Notes under the pieces: generated by a model | Seen by the model: the letters and a program-made list of their open reading frames with translations, nothing else | Told to the model about the DNA's origin: nothing | Databases searched by the model: none | Assembly: GCA_025200525.1 (NCBI GenBank) | Contig: CM045762.1 | Coordinates: forward strand, 28,679,600 to 28,743,599 | DNA: 64,000 bases | Source of the DNA: Camellia lanceoleosa | Lineage: Eukaryota > Streptophyta > Magnoliopsida > Ericales > Theaceae | Direction: 5' to 3' | In this document: positions 9,883 to 21,889 of the stretch, piece after piece | Position numbering within the stretch: the stretch's first letter is position 1 | Layout: each line of letters opens with the position of its first letter | Made by a program: the position numbers and the translations under genes

Positions 9883-12242
9883 TGTCACGACCCAAACCCG
9901 GCCCTATGGGTTTAGCATCAGAATCGCCAAGAATCCGAGATTATCAAGGCTTTCTTGAACAAGAATACGCTTAAACAGTAGATGGCTGGCGAAGCCAATA
10001 CAAGAAATAACTAGTGTCCATTGAGTCGTGAAAATCAGATGCCAAAAACATTTTTCATGCATTCATACTGATTCGAGCGATGCAGATCTATACGATCTAT
10101 ACAATCATATACCACCATTCAGTACGGGGACCTAATCCCTCGATAACAGTACAGTAAAACAGTAGACAGTCTATACAGTAGTACAAAACAGTAAGGAGAC
10201 CGATGGGGGACACAAAAACGCCCCAAGCCATAGCATGGCAACTCGGAACCTCGCAGTGAGGCACATAGGCTGGCTTGACAAAACTGGGGACCAACCCACG
10301 CTCCTAGCTCCGGTCTGGCTGCTGAGAACCTACATATATATAAACAGTGAGCTAAAGCCCAGTGAATAACATAATGCGTAAAGAGGTTATGAATGAATGT
10401 CCTTACAGTAATGAAATCAGTTCATTAAACAGTATTTCAGTCTTTCAGTATTTCAGTCAATCAGTCATATGTGGTACACCCATTAGCCTATAAACAGTAG
10501 GTCCAAAAGGACCGGGTCTTAACTCCAACAAATAATGATGGCCATCAATCAAGAACATATGGTTCCACAATGGAACCGACAGAGCTCAGAATAAGCGATG
10601 AAAGTGCTAAGGATGCCACAGTACAATTCAGAATACAGGACATACATTCATTCAGTAAACAATATCAGTTCAATAAACAGTTCAGTTCAGTATTCAAAAG
10701 GTAACCATTTTGAACATATCTTTACACAATCGTTACTCACAGAGATTGGGCTAATAGCAGCTAGAGCGCGTCCCCGAGAGCCAACCCTAAACAGTTAACA
10801 AATAGAACGCACACTAAGTTTCACAGTCGGGAAGGATGATAATTAAATCTCTAAATTTCCTCGGTGTGGTTCTATGTCTAAATCCTCATTAAGATGTCTA
10901 AAACTAGGCCTAAGAATGCCTAGAATGAGATGAGGATGCAAAAATACAGTTGGAAGGCATTTTTCAAAAGTTGCTGAAAACAGGGGTCTCGCTCGAGCGA
11001 GCCTTCCTTCGCTCGAGCGAACAATCCTTCGCTCGAGCGGTCTGATGAAACAGTAAAAGTACTGGATGCTCGATTTTTACGCTCGAGCCACCAATCCTTC
11101 GCTCGAGCGTGGCTCAGAGGAAACGTTGGTCGCTCGAGCGAGGAGTCCTTCGCTTGAGCGAAGAAGCCAAATCTGGAATTTCCAGATTTGCCTTCCAAGC
11201 TCAAACCAAGCACTCTCAACTCAATTCTCGACCTCTTGGGCCCAAATTCTGGAAAATACATCCCAAAACAATGTATAACAAGTTTCAAAAGCCAATTTAT
11301 GAATTTAAGCCCCAAAGATGAGTCAATTAAATCCAAAATTCAAACCCATTTTCAAGAACAATTCCAAAACATACAATGCATGAGTTTTTAACCAAATTCA
11401 AGGTTCAAATCTTGCTCTAATGAGCTCAATAGTTGGAAAACAAAATGAAAACATGGACTTTGTTAGAAACATGAGCATGCATGTACAATCCATCATGAAT
11501 TCAACTTCAAAATTTATCAATACACACATGCATGCATGAAATGAATTCTAACTCAACACTATAGAACCAATTTATGTCCTAGCTCTATAATTTGCTATGA
11601 ATCTAGCAAGAATCAACCTTAAATGCAACAATGAGTGGCTAATATACATACCTAAGTCTTCAATTGAGAGCCTAGTAGATCAATTTGACAATCTACACTT
11701 CAAATCTACCAAAATCCAAGCCAAAATCACCAAATCAACCTCTTCTCTCTCTCACTCTCTTGTTTGGTCGATTGAGCTCAATAGAATGGCTGAGGAATTT
11801 GTTTGCTAAGTGTATAACAAAGTGTAAAGGCTCAAGTAATAAGATTAAACAAATGCCCACTCAATGGCAGTTTCGTAATTATTGCAACTCTATTAATTTG
11901 GCTCAAATTAATCTAGTTTAATCATACCTAATCACATTTTGGATAAATATACCATAAAATCAGATAAATTCTACTGATTCCAAACCTCTAAACGGTTCCT
12001 AATTCGGCCGCCGATAAGGCCTTTAATTAGCAGTTTAAACATATGAATTTAAACAGATAATCAATCAATCAAACAGATGCAATATGCAATTCAATAGATA
12101 AACTTATTCAATTTCAGTTTCGATTTCAATCAGTCCATTCAGTACTTCAGTTAATCCAATTATCAGTCATTATCAGTTCAGTTTAGCAGTAACCAGTAGC
12201 TAATTCAGTAGTTTATCGGTAAACAGTACGAGGGTTGTTACA
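9883..12242. mobile_element. Solo LTR 1 (2360 bp) inside exon 2 of the opposite-strand gene
   Basis: Flanked by the 5-bp duplication CTTAG (9878-9882 and 12243-12247), starts TGTCACGACCCAAACCC and ends GGGTTGTTACA. Removing it together with one CTTAG rejoins the reading frame of the interrupted gene. No internal coding sequence, primer site or second LTR is present, so it is what remains after LTR-LTR recombination of a long-LTR retrotransposon. It contains a cluster of CGCTCGAGCG palindromes. Orientation cannot be set. Confidence 0.9.
10990..11160. repeat. Cluster of seven CGCTCGAGCG palindromes in solo LTR 1
   Basis: The self-complementary decamer CGCTCGAGCG is exact at 10990, 11010, 11030, 11100 and 11131. 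One-base variants occur at 11080 (CGCTCGAGCC) and 11151 (CGCTTGAGCG). Several copies are spaced 20 bp apart and preceded by CCTT. It looks like an array of protein-binding sites or hairpins in the LTR. Confidence 0.85.
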
Positions 12243-12552
12243 CTTAGCTAACCGAGAGAACGCCAGGATTACTCTAGTCGACATCCAATACTGCTATGCC
12301 ATGTGTGGCCTTAAGTTAGAAAAAGGCTACATCTATTACCTTAAGCCGAGGTCAACCGAGTACAAACTTATTGCCGACTTCCCAGACTCCAACAAAGGTG
12401 CTGGAGATGATTATTTCATCATCTCGCGCAACTGGGAGTTCCCACCAGATGATGACCTCCACCTCTACCCTTTGAGCCGATCAGTCTTTAAAGAGGGTAA
12501 TGGTAAGAACAAAGTGTCACTTTACTTGCTTTCAAGTTTTTATTACTTTGGT

Positions 12553-14840
12553 TGTCACGACCCGAAATAGGGGCTAATCGGAATTGCGACCGGTCAGCGC
12601 CTTATCTCGCACCCTAGGCCTACTACTAACTAGTTTAGAGAACAATTAAATAAATCATCGCAAATACTAGGTGATTACATTTAACTAGAGCGTTGCTATA
12701 TAAGTCATACAAGTCATAAAGGAAAGTTAAGTTACAACAATAACTTGGCCCTATGCCAACAAAATAGGTAATACATGACTTATATAAAACTATAGGTCTA
12801 AAATCCATCCCAGGCCACGAGACACCACAAAAATAGGCCTTTGGTTATCCACTAAGCATTCTCCTTACCTGAAATGGGTTAGTAACACACTCGTGAGTTA
12901 TAAAGCTTGTGAGAACATATTTACACAATTTACAAGTTTGCCACGGTTCAAACATAAATATTTCAAGTTTCAAGCATAACTGTTCATGTTCAAAAGCCCA
13001 ATGTTTGAAAAGACAAAATAAATGCTCTTATATATATATATATATCAAAATATACATACATATGTCCATTCGACTGGATATGTTGCCAGAGAAGTAGGGA
13101 GCTACCCATACTAATATCAAGTGGTCATGATCATGCCAAGGGACGATGGCCGCATCCCAACAACCACCCTTATAACGCCTCAACCATTGGTATCTTTAAT
13201 TTTCCCCAACGTCCGGGATGTTCTGTTCGAATGTACGTTATTACATTTGCAAGAGTTTTATAACAATGTCTTAACCATGGCTTCATAAAAACAATATGTA
13301 TATAAGCAATACGTGTGAGTCGGCTTATCCTGTTAGCTCACGTTTTCTAAAAACAAAACATGATTTTCAAAATGTATTCAAGGTACTTTTCCAATCATAG
13401 GTATACTTGCTAAAGTTCAAAATCATATGTTTATTCGGTTATTCATAAATCAATGCAATCTCATACTCCAAAATAATTCATCGATCAAAGCATGTCATTA
13501 TATTCAAATACATGTAAAAAGCGTAAGTATGAACTCACCTAAATGTACACGAAGTTTGGTAAAATCAACCGAAATCGAGATCTAAACACCACGTATAAAA
13601 AACTACATTATAGTAGGTCTAGGAATTAATTCTAAGCATGAAATAAATATTCAAACCATAATCCCAATGTGTACAATTTAAAAGGGGTCCTTCTCTTATG
13701 GTCCAAAAATTCTTAGTTTGCAACACTTTAGATCAGAGGTTAAAATCCTAATTAAAACACTTTAAAATATTCTGAAATTTTACAGGGATATCAATCAAGA
13801 TGTTATGAACCTTTTTCATGAAGGACTCGTCTCCCAAAAATGCTCATATATAGGATAAAATGGCAGTAAAACAAAGCTGGTCCAGATCCATTGCAGTTTC
13901 TAAAAAATCATTTCCACAACAATCTAGCCATTGGATCGAGTTGCAACAAATTGTGTTGGAAAGCTAACACTTAATTTAACTCTGGTCTAAAACCAACCGT
14001 TAAAGTGGCCTAAATATTTTTTGACGAATTTTCAAAGTAGACTGTCTGTTCAGGAAAAAAAAAAAAAACTGTTTGTTGGGTAAAATCCTTGTTTTGAGCT
14101 TTAGCCTCATGGTTCATTGCAACATGATATCAAGGGGAGGAAATAAAGTCTAAATCTGTATTTTAGGATTTAGATTTGTGGTTCATTGTAACATGAAATC
14201 AAAGGAAAGAAATGAAGGCTTTAACTTATGGAATTGAAGTAAATATAGAGAGGAATTTACCTAGACTTGAAGCTTGAAGAACGAAGATGAATGTGTTTGA
14301 TTTTTTCTCTTAAATCTACAGATTTTCAGCAAGAAGATAAAGTTTCTGCACATATAGGATATCTATAGGAAGAAAGTGGTAGGTAGGATCAATGGCTAGG
14401 ATTGAATGGTGAAGTATGTGGTAAAAAGGGGAGTGAGGTGGATATATCTTTCACCTCACCAAGAAATTACAACTATGGTGGCTGATTTTACCACCACAAA
14501 TTGCACTGTTTGGATAAAACGTAGTGCGCAAACATCCGGGCTGTCTGAAAATCGGTTCAAGAAAAATTCCATTTAATCTCTGTTGACTAATTTCGACATT
14601 CTGAGTTCGATGGTGTGATCCATTTCGCCTAAAGAAAAAAAATATACATCTTTATGAGTTTCATTTTTGACACACTCGAAGAGGATTATCAATTATTGTT
14701 CTATTATAGGTCCATCCTGAATGGCGAAGTATAGATAATATTTATTAACATGACATTGATGAACTTATAAAATATGAGATGTGACCTCCGTTTATTGACG
14801 GTGTCAAATAAAAGGCGAAAAGTTAGGTTGGGTCTTCACA
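12553..14840. mobile_element. Solo LTR 2 (2288 bp) inside intron 2 of the opposite-strand gene
   Basis: Flanked by TTGGT at 12548-12552 and 14841-14845, starts TGTCACGACCCG and ends GGGTCTTCACA. Apart from the TGTCACGACCC tip its body does not resemble solo LTR 1, so it belongs to another family. It lies between the GTAAGA donor and the TTACTTGCAG acceptor. Nothing coding is recognisable. Confidence 0.9.
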
Positions 14841-16728
14841 TTGGTACTTTTGTATGTTCTAATATCTGTTTTTTACTTGCAGTTTTTCCTCAGCCACCGA
14901 AAGACTTCCGTAAAACCTTTTACCCTAGCAAAGATTTCAGGTACCTGCTGGACTTGCCTGTTAATCAGCGCAAGGCTCATCTGCTGCTGAACTACATCCC
15001 AATTTACAAATCTATCCTGCCCAACGTCCCTAAGAAGAGCAAGTGTCCACCTTCAGCCACAACTCCTCCTACCACTTCGTCACCATGGCCTGACTAAGCC
15101 TCAACATCTGACCTAACAGAGCAACCATCAACATCTGCATCTCAACTAATTCCTCCAGCCCAACGTCAACGCCAACATCGACCTCCTGCCAACACTCTTG
15201 CTGGTAAAACTCGTAGCCAAAAACGCCGAAGTTCTAAGGCGTCGGCTTTCGATCCAGTCAACCCATCCACTGCACTTCCGGCAATTCACTTCAACACCAA
15301 GGTTACAATCGCCGCCACTGCCGACGAGATGGGACGTAACAAGGTCGTAGTCAAAGACTTTCTGGACGATATCCCGAGCATCGTGATAGTCTAATCTTCC
15401 CCATCACAATCCCAGCCCAAACCAAAGCAAAAAAGGGTAAAGAGGGCCAAGGCAAAAGCCTCTTTTACCTAGGTTGAGTCCGAAGACACGATTCCAATCT
15501 CAAAACTTGACAAGGTTGAGAAAACGAGCTCTGCCGTCGAGAAGAGGCGCGCAGAGGCTTACCCATAAAAAACCACAAAGTCAAAGAAGCCAAGGTCGGA
15601 CTCTGCAACCACCTCGGGTTCACTTAAAGCTGATGACCCTTAGGCCCCGTCTATCATGATTGAGGACAAGCCAATCAGAACTGATGACAGCGCTGCTGAT
15701 ATTGAGGTCGGTGTTGCCCTTTCTACTACATTGCTCATCCCCAATGACCTCAACCATATGGCTGAGTTTAGCGAATATGAAAATTTCGCTTTGATGGTGT
15801 AGCACTTTGTACTGGTAAATCCCTAACACTTAGTACTCTCCACTCTTTGTTTTTAAACTTAAGTTTACTAACTTTGTTCATTCGATTTTTTCTAAGCAAT
15901 CCAGCACGCTCATTCCTTTGCGATGCAGGTTGAGGACATGAAGAATGAGTTGGTCCACAAGACAAAAGAAGCTGCTGGCTTGCTCAAGTCCCTAAACAAA
16001 GCCGAGACCAAGATGAAAGTCCTTATAGATTAGGCTAAGGCAACCAAATAAGCCCAAGAGGAGGCCGAGGAAAAGTTAGGTGTTGCAGAGACTGTTGCTG
16101 AGGTTCTTAAAGCCGAGAAAAAAGAGGCCGAAGCAAAAAATGCCGAAGCCCAAGCCGCGCTCCGAGCTACCTTGGGCACAAAAGACGCCGAGATCAAAGC
16201 GGTAGACGAGAAGGCCTATGCCAAGAGGGCAGCCGACATCTGCAAAGAATACAAAAAACAAGTTAAACAGGCATGCAACAAGGGTTACACCCTTGGTTGG
16301 ATGGCTGCTCTAAAAGAGTTGGTTGTCCCCGAGGACTCTCCTCTCAAAGATGAAAACCGACTTGTGTTGCCATTCTCTCTTGCTTCAAGCCAATCTGAGG
16401 CTAAGGTTGGGGGGGGGAAGAAGAAAAAGAAGATGGAGAGGAAGATGAAGATGAAGTGACCGAGATGGCAGCTGATGCTGAAGTTCCTGCCAGGGCCAAG
16501 TCCCCAACTCTGAATGAGCAAGTCCTAGACTTGACTCAGGATAAGAAGAACGAAGGCTCAAAAGGTGTCTCTCTCAAGAAGACTACATCCGAGGTGCCTA
16601 TCGCCGATAAGAGCCTTGATCAGACTTTACAAGAGATCGACGCCGAGCTCGAGGCTGAAAAGGCTGCCAAGAAGATTTCCTAGTTGTCTTTTGGGGCCGA
16701 GACACAGCCTGCCACCGACGCCGAGTAG

Positions 16729-17516
16729 TCTGACTATAAGCTTTTTCTTTGTACTTAGTACTTTTTACATTCTGAACAATGTTTTAGTTTTCATATTTGG
16801 CCGACGTTGTAATCTGAACAAGTAATCCCTCTGTAGGCCAAAGTGCATTTTTTCTTCTTTTGAATGCAAGTATAACTTCTTCTTTCAAGTGTTTGTATGT
16901 TTGTATGCTTCACTGTTTCTATACTTAGAATATTTTGCATGTCTTGAGTTTTATTCTTTTAGCTGTATAGTCTTCTCGGAGCAAAATACCTCAGACATAA
17001 CTTCCAACTTGTTTATCTCGGCCTTGTCTTAACACTTGAAAACATTGTAAAAAATATTTTCACAAGTATTATCTAAAACTTGCCACTTTACTTATTGTCT
17101 TCTATCAAGACTTCAATCTTCCATATTTTCCAAGTTTGGCAACCTGGTAATCTCGGCAAGTACGTATGTACTTCTTTTAAATTTACCTCAGCTTGACTTT
17201 AACTTGTAAATTTTGCTAAAAATTTCAACAAGTACTAAGCCAACTCTAGCTTGTAAATTTTTCTATAAAAATTTCAACAAGTCCTAAAGCATTTTGAACT
17301 TTTACTAATCATTCTCCAGTTCTCTGCCCTCATATGTGAACTTAAGTTTCACTTAGGTTTTCATTAATCATGTGGCTATGACCTTGTTGTCGAAGTTATA
17401 CTTAAATAGAGATTAACCGAGGTTCTCAACCTTGGTTCCTCTATTAATCTTACTCAAATGCACTTAGTTCCAATCTGTGTTTGACTCTGCTGATATGGCA
17501 AGTTCAAGTTAATCCA
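16729..17516. other. Non-coding 3' region between the opposite-strand gene and pol of element 1
   Basis: AT-rich sequence with degenerate repeats of an AACTTGTAAATTTT..AATTTCAACAAGT type. It forms the shared 3' end of two converging genes. No frame is supported. Confidence 0.5.
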
Positions 17517-17795
17517 ACTTAGTTCAACTCTATTATATGTAAGTATAATTCAACTCTGCCATATAATGAGTCTGAGTTACTTGTCATATTTCACTTAGAA
17601 ACATCACTAACTTAGTTCAACTCTATTATATGCAAATATAATTCAACTCTGCCATATAGTAAGTCTAAGTTATTCGTTATGTTTCAATCAGAAACATCGC
17701 CAACTTAGTTCAACTCTATTATATGCAAGTATAGTTCAACTCTGCCATATAATAAGTCTAAGTTATTCGTCATGTTTCACTGAGAAACATCGCCA
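17517..17795. repeat. Three tandem copies of a 93-bp unit in element 1
   Basis: Units start ACTTAGTTCAACTCTATTAT at 17517, 17610 and 17703, each 93 bp with a few substitutions. Tandem arrays in the 3' untranslated region are a known property of Tat/Ogre retrotransposons and a proposed source of plant satellite DNA. Confidence 0.9.
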
Positions 17796-17839
17796 AGGGA
17801 CTGGCTAGTTGTATTACACAAGTTTGAAAAAAAATCGAG

Positions 17840-18850
17840 CTAAAATTTTATTATTACTTCGGCTAAAAATCTAATGATAAAAAACTTTAAGTTGCAAGTA
17901 TTCCAGGGTCTTGGCAACTCTTTGCCTTCGCTGTCTTCAAGCTTGTATGCTCCATTACCGGCGACCGAGATGATTCTATAAGATCCCTCCCAATTTGGGC
18001 CAAGCTTTCTCTCTCTGGGATCCTTCTTGTTGTCGATGACTTTTCTTAGGATGAGGTCCCGAACTTGAAACTCTCGTGGGTTGACCTTCTTATTGTAAGC
18101 CATAGCAAGCTGCTGCTGGTATGCCCCCAGCCGAATAGCTGCTTTCTCCCTTCTTTCTTCCAATAGGTCCAGATCTCGGGCCAAAAATGCCTCATTAGTC
18201 TCATTCTCTACTCCCTGGGTTCTGATCCCTGGGATGCCGACTTCTAATGGAATTACTACCTCTGTGCCATAAGCCGTAGCAAATGGAAATTTCTCAGTTG
18301 ATCTTCTCGGCGTAGTCCGATATGCCCAAAGTACATTAGGCAATTTTTCCACCCACTTCCCCTTTGTTGCTTCCAGCCTCTTCTTAATCCCATCCAAGAT
18401 AGTTTTGTTGGATGCTTCTGCTTAACCGTTACTTTGAGGGAAGCTTGGAGTGGAGTAATAGTTCTTGATTTTGTACTTTGCACAGAAGCCTTGATTAGCT
18501 TACTATCAAACTGTATACCATTGTCTGCTATTATTGCTCTTGGGATCCCAAACCCGGTGATGATATTCTTCTATATAAAGTTCTTTACATCAACATCCCG
18601 AATCTTTGCAAGAGGTTTGGCTTCTACCCACTTGGTAAAGTAATCTGTTACCACCAGCAGGAACTTCCTTTATCCAGTCACTTGGGGTAGTTATCCAACA
18701 AGATCCATGCCCCACTGGGCAAATGGCCAAAGGTTGGACACTGGGTTTAAATCTGTTGCTGGTTGATGTATCAAAGGTGCAAACCTCTAACACTTTTCAC
18801 ACTTTCTGACATAAGCTTCAGCATCTTTCTGCATATAGGGCCACCAATAC
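17840..18850 (-). pseudogene. Integrase of Tat element 1
   Basis: The minus-strand reading shows zinc-finger-region motifs (GYWWPYM, CEKC), the core with WGMDLVG, VVTDYFTKW, IADNGIQFD and an AEASNKT-type stretch around the catalytic Glu, then the KLPNVLWAYRTTPR block and a C-terminal NWEGSYRI domain. The DDE residues are still readable, but at least five in-frame TAG/TAA codons and a frameshift near 18430 break it. The longest intact part is the C-terminal 185 residues. Confidence 0.85.
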
Positions 18851-18852
18851 CC

Positions 18853-19705
18853 CTAAGTAATGGCCCTATGAGAAAGTGACTTGCCCCCTACGTAGCTTCC
18901 GTATACTCCTTTGTATATTTCATACAGGAAGTCTTCAACTTGTGAAGGATGCACACATCTCAAAAGGGGACCAGTAAAAGACCTTCTATAGAGATATCCT
19001 TCTGCTGTCAGTTTGAACCTTGCTGACTTCAATCTGGTTTTGTGTGCTTCTTTGTGATCATCTGGCAACTTCTCATCTCTAAGAAACACTACTATCGCAT
19101 CCATCCAACTTGGTCCCATCTCCACACACATTGCTTCATATTCTGTATTCAGTGGTTCTATGTTTGGGCCTGACAAATAGTCAACCATTATTGTTCTCCT
19201 CTCTCCTGATTTCATTACACTGGCCAGGTTTGCCAAGGCATCAGCATGGCTGTTGTCATCTCGGTTAACTTGCTGTAGTTGGCAATCTTGGAATAAGGCT
19301 ACTAGTTTGACAATCTCTTTTATATAGGTGATCATTCTTTCATCTCGGGCTGCGCATTCGCCTGTTGTTTGGTTGACGATAAACTGGGAGTCACTGAAGA
19401 CCACCACCTCGTTGGCTTCCATTGCTGCTGCCAACCTCAATCCTGCGATCATTGCTTCATATTCTGTTTCGTTGTTTGAGGCTTTAAACCCCAAACGAAT
19501 AGATTGCTCCAGCATCCGCCTATCTGGCAATATTAGTACCACTCCTGCCCCTGCTCCCTAACGATTTGAGCTCCTATCAACAAAAAGGCAGAATGAGTCG
19601 CCGATGTAAATATCGTAGGGCTTGAGTTTCTTTTCTTCCTTCTGCTCCGCTATCCCCAACTGGGTTTCCACTTTTTCACCTAGCCATTCTTAACCGTGAC
19701 TCAAC
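18853..19705 (-). pseudogene. Archaeal-type RNase H of Tat element 1
   Basis: Motifs NNETEYEAMIAGL (catalytic Glu), VVFSDSQFIVNQ (catalytic Asp) and NSHADALANLAS follow the degenerate first RNase H. A second RNase H of the archaeal/plant type is diagnostic of the Tat lineage. An in-frame TAG (NR*GAGAG, from CAG) lies just before the conserved block, and the first catalytic Asp is kept in LFVDRSSN. The C-terminal part runs into the integrase zinc-binding region. Confidence 0.85.
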
Positions 19706-19737
19706 GGAGCCTGATGTGGGATAGCGCTAGGTGTGAA

Positions 19738-20634
19738 CTAGGCCACGAAGTTGACCAGAACCTGACCTTTGATTATTGTTCTAGGTCTGAATTCCAGGTC
19801 GTATTGGCCCAACATCATTACCCATCTGACTATCCTTCCTGTGAGATCTTCTTGCTGCAATAGGGACTTCAAAGGATGCTCAGTTAATACCACAATCTTG
19901 TGGGCTTGAAAGTAATGATTCAGTTTCTTGGAAGCGATTACCAAGGCTAGTGTCAATTTGTCCAAGGGTAAGTATCTGGTCTCTGCATCCGCTAGGGTTT
20001 TACTTACATAGTAAACTGTCCTTTGTTTTTCCTTTTCTTCTCTGATTACCACTGCACTCACTGTATGCTTTGAAACCGCCAAGTATAAGAACAGTTCCTC
20101 TCCAGGTATTGAATTTGAGAGAACTGGAGCTGTGGTCAAGTATTTTTTCAAGTCAGCCAAGGCATCTTCACACTCTTTTGTCCATAAGAAGTTTGTGGCT
20201 TTCTTCACTAAACTAAAGAAAGGTTTGCATTTGTCAGAACTTTTGCTTATGAACCTATTCAGGGTGGCAGCCCTTCCAATCAACATCTGCACTTGTTTTG
20301 CCAATGTTGGGCACTTTAAGTCCAAGATGGCCTTGATCTGATCTGGGCTCGCCTCAATGCCCCTTCTGGTATTCAAGTATCCTAGGAACTTTCCTGACCC
20401 AACTCCAAGTGCGCATTTTGACACATTGAGTCAGAGCCAAAATGTTCTCAGGATATCAAAGACTGCTTTCAGGTCGGCCAGATGATCCTTAGGTTTTTTG
20501 GTCTTCATGACCATGTTATCAATGTATACCTCCACTATTTTGCCTATTAGATGTCTGAACATCTTAGTCAACAATCTCTGGTAAGTTGCTCCTGCATTTT
20601 TCAACCTGAAAGGCATCACTCTGTAGCAATACAA
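19738..20634 (-). pseudogene. RT C-terminal half and first RNase H of Tat element 1
   Basis: Includes the palm sequence with RVMPFRLKNAGATYQ and VEVYIDNMVMK: the YIDD box has become YIDN, losing a catalytic Asp. The thumb ([19 protein letters not shown]) and connection/RNase H ([29 protein letters not shown]) follow. A frame break separates the parts at about 20428. The first RNase H lacks the usual catalytic Asp, as is common in Tat elements. Confidence 0.85.
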
Positions 20635-21060
20635 CCCTTTTGGGGTGATAAATGCAGCCTTTTCCTTATCGAGTGGTATATGGTTATCTGATGGTACCCC
20701 CTGTAGGCGTCTAGGAAGCTCATCCTTCCATATCCTGATGTGACATCCACCAATTGGTCAATCTTGGGGAATGAAAAACTGTCTTTGGGACAAGCCTTGT
20801 TCAGGCTGGTGAAGTCCACACAGACCCTCCATTTCCTATTCTTTTTCTTCACAACAACCGTGTTTGATAACCATGTTGGGTAGTTTACCTCTCAAATGGC
20901 TTTGGCCTCTTGAAGTTTATCCACTTCCTCTTCTACTGCCTCAACATGCATCAACGTAGGCCTCCTTGCTCACTGGATGACAGGTTTGGCCAACCTGTCC
21001 ACATTCAGTCTATGACAAGTGACCTTGGGGTCAATGCCAGACATCTCATATGGTGTCTAG
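20616..21060 (-). pseudogene. RT N-terminal half of Tat element 1
   Basis: Encodes KWRVCVDFTSLNKACPKD, FPKIDQLVD, MSFLDAYRGYHQI, the fingers and first catalytic Asp of Ty3/gypsy RT. A small deletion after YHQI and a frameshift near 20640 separate it from the palm. Confidence 0.8.
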
Positions 21061-21881
21061 GCAAACACCTTAATGTTTGCTCTCAAGAACGCCTCTAATT
21101 CCTTTTCCTCTTCCTCGGCCAAGCCTGAGCCGAGAAGGAAAAAGCGCTCTTTATCCCCTTGCTGGACTAGGATCTTCTTTAGGGCTTCCTCACTTTTCTC
21201 GGCTGGTTCTTTGCCGACGTCATGAAGGACCTCCATGTCCTCATCCTCAATCTCTGCTGATTTTGCTTCTCGTATGTTGCAGGTGAATTTCATTGTTGCC
21301 ATGGAGCAATTATTTGCCTGCACCTGATCCCGTCTGACCTTCTCAATTCCATGTTCTGTTGGGAACCATAACAGTTGGTGTAGTGTTGGGGGAACAACCC
21401 CCTTTGTATGTAGCCATGGCCTTCCTAGGATAACATTGTAAGGGGATGGAGTGCCAATTATTGTGAACTCGGTGTTTGCCTTCTTGGTGCCAGCCTGCAC
21501 CTCCAAACTTATTACTCCCAAGGGCCACGTCGGCATTCCGTTGAACCTAACCATTGGACCATTGGACTGCTTAAGATCATTTTGGTGAAGGTCAAGCTCC
21601 TTGTAACATCTGACGTACATGATGTCACAAGAGCTACCCTGGTCAATTAGAATGCGCCTTACCTGGCACTCTCCAACCTTGAGGGATATTACCAGGGCAT
21701 CATTGTGTGGATGTTGTACCATCTCCAGGTCGTCTTCGGTGAAGGACACAATTGGTCTCTGGCACTCGTCTGCCCTAGGTCTCTTCTGTCGGACCTGATA
21801 CACATGTTGTAAGTGTTTCACCTTCTGAGTTTCCTCGCGTATCTCATTCTCATTGACCTTCGAGTGAATCACATTGATCAC
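21061..21881 (-). pseudogene. Protease region of Tat element 1
   Basis: A 274-residue open frame with the aspartic protease motif RRILIDQGSSCDIM and the downstream YNVILGRPWLH block. It is the longest intact frame of the element and joins gag upstream and RT downstream. It matures the gag-pol precursor. The closing stop is followed by RT homology, so the polyprotein was once continuous. Confidence 0.85.
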
Positions 21882-21889
21882 TTGAGGTC

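Larger units (their letters stand above)
8850..16728 (+). pseudogene. Opposite-strand gene of Tat element 1, PF04195-like domain plus coiled coil (decayed)
   Basis: The exon structure can be read. A pyrimidine-rich leader ends at a GTAAGT donor (9084), intron 1 ends TCTAG at 9594, and the start codon is at 9603. Exon 2 is interrupted by a solo LTR. Intron 2 (12503-14882) holds a second solo LTR. Exon 3 is 14883-15814, intron 3 ends at 15904, and exon 4 runs to the TAG at 16726-16728. Exon 2 encodes GGLRFPL, VLHYYKLNPMQL, YLKPR and WEFP motifs in the order seen in the plant PF04195 family. Exon 3 is a Pro/Ser/Lys linker and exon 4 a Glu/Lys/Ala coiled coil. About ten in-frame TAA/TAG codons and a frameshift in a G8 run near 16410 make it a pseudogene. 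Its role is unknown. Confidence 0.75.

Noticed and set aside
10920..11391. Several overlapping frames with repeated SLER/ARA peptides
   Set aside because: Generated by the CGCTCGAGCG palindromes in solo LTR 1.
17517..17795. CRISPR array
   Set aside because: Units are contiguous 93-bp tandem repeats without spacers, in a plant retrotransposon.
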